64,000 bases of DNA from Emydura subglobosa (taxonomy: Eukaryota; Chordata; Testudines; Chelidae), in assembly GCA_007922225.1 (NCBI GenBank), contig ML679968.1, positions 10,732,399-10,796,398 of the forward strand. The letters are read 5' to 3'. Positions within the stretch are counted from its first letter, which is position 1. Every line of letters begins with the position of its first letter. This document shows, piece by piece, positions 57,256-64,000 of this stretch. Position numbers and translations under genes: made by a program. The notes under the pieces are model-generated. The model saw only the letters and a list, made by a program, of their open reading frames with translations. It was not told the DNA's origin and did not search any database.

Positions 57256-59290
57256 TCAGAAACAAAAGCCTAAACAAGCAACAAATTTGGACAGTTCATT
57301 TGCTTATCAATAAGAAAAGGAAAGTCAAAACATTTCACACTTCACCACACAGTTTTAGTACCTGGCTCTAGAAGAAGAGCTGATTCTCCACTCCTCTACA
57401 CTAATTTTATGCCAGCATAGGTGCACTAAAAGCACTCGAATTCTGCATTGAAGACATGAAGAACAAACTAGATAAAGTCAGCTTTTGCAGTATTATAAAT
57501 CTGCTGTTGACTACCCCTTCCTCCTTACTGACACATACTCTGTATATCAGGCAGGTTGCTTTACAAGTTACATAACAAAATACTTGCAGAACAAACTTGC
57601 AGATGCACAGCAAACACAAATCTATTTCTGCCTTTTTGATGGTTAATTATACCCTGTCGATTATTTTGTTTCCTGGAAAAACATTTAAAATGTGGCTTCA
57701 TCACCTTTAATATAATACATTTTCTAATGTTCTGATTCACTGCAGCAATGCATGCATTTACTAAAATGAAGCAAATGGACTTTGAGAGCAATCTAGTGGG
57801 GCTATGCACTGCTGGTAGTGTTATTCGGTGTGCTATCAACCCAAAGCTCTTGGTAGCCTTACTCTGTGCAAGGTGGTGTCAGGAAATAAATCAAATGGAG
57901 GCACAGCTGTGCAACCAATAGATGGACTGGAAGAAACAGCATAATATAAGAGTGTTCTTACTTAAAAGTTATACTTTACTTAGTCTTTACGTTACTTGCA
58001 CATATCCACAACAGGTTAACAAAAAAACCTGCAACCCTCAATAATTACCGAAATTTGGTGTGGCTCTCGAACAGTACAGCAGCAGCTTTCCAAATGGCCA
58101 GTCTTCCAGCTGCCAGTGGGGGACCCCAAAACTGTGTCTAAGAAGGGATCCCTGAAGAGTCCAAACCTCTTCCCCCCTATTTATCCTTGTTAGTAGTCAG
58201 GAACACATCAAGAAAAAACTTGTTGGGCAAGCAGTTTCAAATGCTAATGAAGTGGTTTCCTCAGATCACTTATTAGTCAGATGTGTTTGTGCAAAATCGG
58301 CATGTCTTGAGACCCTGATAAACATCTCCCATAGGACATGCATAGATAAGCTTCTTGCATTTCTCCTAAAAAACAGATCCCAGAACATCCAACAGAGACT
58401 TCATCGGGTGTAGGAGGTGGCGATACAGAGTCAGATAAGATAGAGAAAAAGGTTCCCCTTCTGTTCTGGCTTAGTCAAGCTAAGGCTGCACAGCCCTGTA
58501 GAAAGGCCTACTGATTTTGGCTGCTGTTAGCAACAAGTATGATAATCAATATTATCGTATCAAGTGGTCCCTGGCCCTTTTACTGGTCTATCAGTATCTC
58601 CCTGTACAGTAGAGCTAAATTAGATTCCTAATGAAATCTTAGTTTCCATGTGTTGGACTAGGCTGGTTGTAATAAGGTACATTCAAGCCCCTGACAGAAG
58701 ATTGTGCCTATGACTCAAGAAGAGTGACTTCTCTGGCTGTTTGAAAAGGGAATTTTATACTGTCCATGATTGTAATGATGGTGCATCTGAAGGAGGGCTT
58801 CAAGGATATAGTGTTCAAAGCAAAAGCAGACTTTTCAGGACTGAGACAGACACAGAAGTCCACAAGTTTAAAAATAACAGATCAGGTAAGAGATCAGTGA
58901 GTGGGCAGTATGTATGTGTGTGGCTTGACGAGGGTTGGGGGTAACAGAGAATGGAAAATAGAGAAAAATTTAGGAGAAATAATTCATGACCAGATGTGTT
59001 TTTTCCACTAGATCAATTTTCTGATTTTTTGAGTGAGCTACTGAGTAGACAGTTTACATGTTGGGATGAGTCTGTTTCTGTGGGTTGTCCACCAAGACAA
59101 ATGGTTGTCTTCAGTTATTTTTCCCCTGATACATTATTCATTTTTATCATCAATTTTATTTAATTCAGGAGAGTAATTCCTCTGCTGTTTTATATGATCA
59201 TCCGCTATTATATATTCTTTCAAGCCCTTATAATTCTACTGAAATTTGTTTGTCAAAGTAGGTTCCAGAGTCTTGGTTATTGCATGCCTA
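57256..59290. other. Noncoding DNA, nothing recognised
   Basis: No gene and no named repeat. The part at 58040-58560 is less AT-rich and may be an unassigned repeat. Confidence 0.4.
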
Positions 59291-59292
59291 TT

Positions 59293-59392
59293 TTTATGCA
59301 TAATTGTATGCTAAACTGTAATGTTTCTTGATTGCTGTTATCAACCTATTCAATCAAGAAATATCATAGTTTAACATAGCAGTTTGCATAAA
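59293..59392. repeat. 100-nt hairpin with 42-nt arms
   Basis: The left arm (59293-59334) runs from TTTATGCA to TTTCTTGATTG; the right arm (59351-59392) is its reverse complement at 33 of 42 positions, around a 16-nt loop. As plus-strand RNA, two more positions become G-U pairs. The innermost 11 pairs are perfect. The length and loop resemble a microRNA precursor, but a small palindromic transposon relic is the simpler reading. Confidence 0.85.
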
Positions 59393-60240
59393 GACTAGGG
59401 GAAAAATCACCAGGGAAACTTCATTCCAGTAAACAAAACTGTGACGCATTGTGTATATTTCCAGAATAGAGGGCGAATGTACAACCCCTTCAGCCTCAAA
59501 AAAGACTCAAAATTGGTAGTTTGTGGCATCATACAAAACTTCTGAGTATTGCAAAAATGTTTTCACTGTAGCATTTCACCTACATTTCCTTAAATTGCTG
59601 TCATTTATCATTTTTTGACAATCTGATTTTTGGAGGGATAGTATATAAATGCTGATCACATGGAGGTGATGCAAATACCACGCTGCTTTCTTTTATTCAT
59701 TGTTGATTTTCAAAGCTGTTTATTATTATTTTCTCTAATTGTGCCTTCATATTGCTTTCTTTCAAACTTTTACCTAACTTACTGCTGTTCTTATATGTAG
59801 TTTTATTATTGAAGACTTTATAAGCTGTTCCTCTTTAAATGGTTCTAATAATTGGAGTGTTTGTAGTGTTGCGCACATCAAAAAAGGATAACACAAATTT
59901 CCTTTTCTTTTTCTCCCCTCAAGAAACCTGACCACCTCACTTATGGTGTTAGAAAAATATCCTAATATACTGAAATTAAATCAAGGTACACATATTTAGA
60001 GTTTCAGTTATTGCAGCCAATTAAATACTTTTAATCACTATAATTGTAAAGACAAGTGCTTGCTATACATATCTTATTTACAAGAATAAAACACTTAAAA
60101 GAAAACACAATGATGAATGAACTATTTGAGGAAAGTTGGATGAAATGGATGAACTGATAAAAATAGTTGACATAACTGTTATAATATTGTTATGGGTTGG
60201 GCTAAACCTCATTGAATTTGTGGGTGGGGAGGTAATAGCC
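59393..60240. other. AT-rich noncoding DNA, nothing recognised
   Basis: No gene or named repeat. Confidence 0.45.
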
Positions 60241-60244
60241 ATTA

Positions 60245-60720
60245 CTCTTCATTTAAGATAGCTGTAACAAACAGTTATACTCCTTTATGAACCAATAGCA
60301 GCCTCCATCCCAACGCAGGCACAAGTCACTGCCCAAAACAAATGCACTGTGAGACCACTCAGGAATTTGAACCATGTTGGTTGAGGGACTTGGTTGGGTA
60401 TTGTTTGGTACAGGTGTGTGTGAAAGAGAGAGAGCGAGAAGCAAGAGAAATAGATAGAAAGAGATATGGAAAAGGAGCAAAAAAGCCATACAACAGCCTG
60501 AACAGTGTGATCCTAAGAAAAAGTCTGAAAAGAGAGTTGAAAGCTGCCTAAAAGGGACTTGGAGCTATGAGCTAACAAACTATCTCCTGTTGTTTGATTC
60601 CTTCTGGAACAGGAGTCTGTATATTCTTTGTAAATAAACAGGATTGCATCAAAGATACTTGACTCCACCATCAATGTCTTCGCCTGACTGAAACAACCCA
60701 CAGGTCCCTACACTTTGGCT
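60245..60720 (+). mobile_element. Possible LTR, plus strand
   Basis: A purine-rich stretch (60420-60550) is followed by TTTGTAAATAAACAGGATTGC (60628-60648), ACTTGACTCCACCATCA and an ACAACCCACAGGTCCCTACA end. The AATAAA signal about 70 bases from the end suits an LTR of a Gypsy-like or retroviral type. The start and any target duplication are not fixed. A minus-strand 78-codon frame here has no motif. Confidence 0.35.
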
Positions 60721-61045
60721 AACTGTTCCTGTCAAAATGGGGAACAACATAGTACAGCAATGAATAACTGATACTGCTGTGTTCTCTTAATAGTGTATAT
60801 CTGGGACCTCTCTCTTTCAATAATTTAGTAAGAAAATAACCGGTAGTACTGGCAGTAATTCTAGTTATCTTCAATAAATGTTAACAACTGAACTTAGTGA
60901 ATGAAGTTATTCTAGTATTAAATATAATTCAATGGGAAATATTCAGGGCAGTTTTTCTGCTCTTTGGTTTTCTTTTTTTACTGCCTGATCATCCTTTTCT
61001 GTGTTTCTTTTCCCTCCCTTCATTTTTCTTTGGATGGTCAGCCCA
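60721..61045. other. AT-rich noncoding DNA, nothing recognised
   Basis: Pyrimidine-rich DNA at 60955-61030 makes overlapping open frames in two frames that are not credible genes. Confidence 0.4.
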
Positions 61046-61049
61046 AGAC

Positions 61050-61175
61050 ACAAGGGAGACACGGGTTCAAGTCACTGCTCTGCCACAGACTTTCCATGTC
61101 ACTTTATGTATGTTGCTTAACCTCTTTGTTCCTCATCTGTAAAATGAGCCTAGACTTGAGGTGGCATTTATATAA
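61050..61175 (+). repeat. MIR-type SINE
   Basis: ACGGGTTCAAGTCACTGCTCT, GCCACAGACTTTCC, TTGCTTAACCTCTTTGTTCC and CTCATCTGTAAAATGAG reproduce the MIR order in sense orientation, including the B-box-like GGTTCAAGTC. Confidence 0.82.
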
Positions 61176-63535
61176 GCCAATAAACTAACTGAAGATGGCC
61201 CTACCTAACCTAGGTGCTGGAAAAAGGAGTTGATGAATTTTCTTTGTGTGTCCTTGTTTCTCTCTCTGAATTTCTCTATTCTATATGTTGGTCTCACTCT
61301 TTTGTATATTTTGATCTCTGTCTTCTGTCCTCTTCCCCTCCCCCACTCACCTCTTCTGTCTGTTCTCTCCATGGGACTTCTGATCTCTTAGTCTCCCCTT
61401 AGCAAGATTTTCTTCTTTTTCTGTATGAAGTAAAAGTCTGATTTATATAACTGGAATATTAATTTTTGCACAAATTGTCTCTTTATTTATTATACCACAT
61501 CTTTTATTTATCTTGTTACATCATGAGATATTGTTAGAGAAAAGATTTTCAATTTGCTATCTGCATTATACAGCCCGTGGGTTATTTCTGGAGGAGGTGA
61601 GAGTTTTCATTACATATCAGCTATTTTGATATGGCACAGGGTACTCTGTAGGTGACTGCATATGATATGAAAATGTGTAACCATTTCAAAGACAGTCTGT
61701 TCAGGTTTTCTTTAGGTTTTTTAATTGCTGCCTTTTGGTTAACTCACTGAGGCATTATGCAAAGCAATAATTCAAATGGAATCCTTATTTTAAATTCACT
61801 TTTTCACACTGCATTTGTGTACATTCAAAGGAAAAGACTTTTGGTATTTTAGGACATAAATATTATATGTACATACATGCCAGTGACCTTTAACAAAAAA
61901 CAGAAGACAGTAAATATCCATACTTGTTCATATGTATATATAATTTCAGGCACAAAACATTTGAAGCACATGCCTTTCCATTTTGAATTATTAAACTGTA
62001 TTAAAATCCCAATATGAGGAGATCATTGCCTGGATTGCTGTGGCATATTTCCAATATTATTCTCATTCCTATTTTTCGTGATTTCAGGTCCTAAAAATGT
62101 AGACAACTCAAGCAACAAAGTGCCTGTTAGAATTATGCCTAAGTTAATTACCACATAATTAAACCTGAAAAGAACAAAAGAAAATGCAAAAAATATCAAG
62201 TCATTTTCAACAGCCTTTTAGACATATGATTAGATGACTAATAGTGACAGCATAAGTTTATGCACAGAAAATCAGGGATTCAAAAGTGAAAGCGTTCCCC
62301 TTTTTATTTTCCTCAGTTTATCAAGATCTTTTTTGTTTTTATTCTTTGTCCCTTCCAAATAACGTGAGCAAATTCTAGTGTGAACTTCGGAGTTCTCATT
62401 TTGAGACTTGAAGGGGATGAAATGTGAGAAAAGTGGTAGTTAATTTTTTTTATTTTTATTAAAGTAAATAGAAAATAAATGCTTATAATTATGCCTTGTG
62501 AGAGTATAAGAAATCTGGGTTTGGAACCAGGAAAACAAACGTCTACTTTAAAATAGTCTAGTGTCAAGCTATTTTTAAAAGGCACAGATCACGCTTCTTA
62601 CATGTTAAATTTTCCTTCACTAAGCCCTGAGCAAGACACCAGCAAAAATAGTTGGTTAGTAGGGTTTTTCAGTAGACCAATGCAAAAGGTCAAAAGCAGT
62701 AGCCTACTGGGAAAAGAGTAGGCTTGGCAGGCATATATGCATCATTGCTTGGTTTCTGAATATTGCCTGAGGAAGGCAGCATGGGTTATGGATGGCAGTT
62801 ATTACCAGAGATGCATTACAACTAAGATCCAAGGCTTATTGTGTCATCAATTTTTAAACAGAACTGGCCATTGAAATTAGTGGGGAGTTCTGATTAAAAA
62901 TTGATAGCACACTAAGGCCCCCAGGGAAATAGACATCTCTTGTAGATACCTTTTCAGTAGAAACAACAGTAATACATTGATTTGAACAAATGCCCTCTGT
63001 CTTTAATTTCACAATGTAAAGCAACACTTGTAGTGAGCTACAGTAGCTATGTCACATTCCAGGAATATAAAACATAATACCATCTATTATATACAATTTA
63101 TGGAAGAGCTAATTGAAACTGAGTTCATAGTTCCCCAATTTAGTGCTTCCTCACTAATGCTTATCATTATAATGTTAGTGCTGACTCCCTAAAAGTCCAG
63201 TATTTCCTATGAAGTGACCCATCAGGTAAAAATTATTCTGTGCTGGAAAGCCTGAATACCAGAATGTTCTCATATCAAAGCACCCTCCTACAAAAAGTTT
63301 TATGCCCAAGAATCAGGTTTAATGCTGTCAATGAAACTAAAACAATATATAATGTTGAAAGTGCTCTCAACTTCAGTCAACTGATGTATGAGTAACACTG
63401 TAGTGTGCATTTAATACATGCTACAAAGGCACTTTTCTACAGCTCACAATTAAATATTTGCTACAAATGTAATGTCCCAACTAGCCACTTCAGAAATGTC
63501 TTCTTCTAGGTCGTTCAAATCTTTGCATGCACATG
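61176..63535. other. AT-rich noncoding DNA, nothing recognised
   Basis: No named repeat and no open frame above 90 codons with a motif. Confidence 0.4.
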
Positions 63536-63539
63536 GCAG

Positions 63540-63970
63540 AGGATATAAAAGACACCTGAGACATCTTCATTTTGTTTTCCTTTCCTGCTTCATTTCTCTG
63601 GGCTGGATTGATAACAAGGAAGCTTTGAACAATGACTGATTATCCTCAATCTGTTTTGGTGCTTTCAGAGAGACTTCTATATGGTGAAACGGGTTTTCAA
63701 TAACCTCTCACTATATTGGACCAGTTTGTCTGGATGGGAGCCAAGGGCTGGAATTCCTAAAGGGGACTGTATTTGGCTTCTGGTTAACCAGTATGGTGCT
63801 ACAGAGGTTCTTGATACTGGTTTGGTGAGTCTAATTATAGAATAAACCACCAGTTTTGGGGGATTCTCTGCTCCGTTTTTTGCAGTCTGCCATGAGTGTG
63901 GCATTCTCAGTGTGGTCCATCCCAGACACCTGGTCACCCCCTAGCTTCCACTGACATACCCACTGACATT
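63540..63970 (+). mobile_element. Possible LTR-like repeat at the window edge
   Basis: GAGGATATAAAAGACACC (63539-63556) is a good TATA-type promoter word. Some 200-400 bases on come TTCTGGTTAACCAGTATGG, an AATAAA (63840-63845) and GCATTCTCAGTGTGGTCC. TATA box and polyadenylation signal in this order fit an LTR, but no partner or coding region is in the window. The minus-strand 86-codon frame over it has no motif. Confidence 0.3.
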
Positions 63971-64000
63971 ACACAAATGCCCAGTTTTACCAAAAATTCC

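Overview
This window looks like noncoding nuclear DNA of a sauropsid, most likely a turtle (a crocodilian is the main alternative). The base composition is AT-rich. CR1 retrotransposon 3' ends with the ATTCTATG-type terminal repeat recur, together with old MIR-type SINEs, hAT and Harbinger relics and foldback repeats whose ends carry a GTCTACAC motif. I found no host protein-coding exon, no structural RNA gene, no CRISPR array and no bacterial-style operon. The open reading frames over about 100 codons that I can interpret are pieces of transposable elements or sit in repeats. The window is an intergenic stretch or the inside of a very large intron, and the sequence alone does not decide which.

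Layout. 1-4.2 kb holds relics (a GAGCTGGTC-type repeat, a MIR, a turtle-type repeat and an exact 34-bp tandem duplication). 4.2-5.5 kb has two CR1 pieces from different lineages. 5.5-13.8 kb is mostly unassigned AT-rich DNA with a possible LTR and old repeats. 13.8-14.6 kb holds a dead PIF/Harbinger transposase on the minus strand, followed by a hAT fragment at 15 kb. 17.6-21.4 kb holds another GAGCTGGTC-type repeat, a short complete hAT element with a target-site duplication, and a CR1 with a long 3' tail. 21.4-27.2 kb is mostly unassigned. 27.2-27.9 kb is a GC-rich nonautonomous hAT element. 29.1-33.0 kb is the most structured part: a plus-strand CR1 inserted inside a minus-strand CR1. 33.4-34.0 kb is another, older CR1.

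36.8-39.1 kb contains LTR-like blocks. 42.2-42.8 kb is a pair of opposed, internally deleted CR1 copies. 45.3 kb has a perfect 18-bp palindrome. 49.9-50.4 kb is a foldback with three tRNA-like segments. 54.7-54.9 kb is a near-complete palindrome. 56.1-57.3 kb has a CR1 copy and an inverted-repeat MITE. 59.3 kb has a 100-nt hairpin. 60-64 kb has LTR-like candidates and a MIR.

None of these genes work together as a system: every coding remnant is disrupted. The value of the window is as a record of transposon activity, namely insertion order, junction microhomology, a shared 3' flank on two CR1 copies, and palindromic families. Family names come from recognising sequence patterns and protein motifs by eye. 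No database search was possible, so edges are approximate except where terminal repeats are visible.
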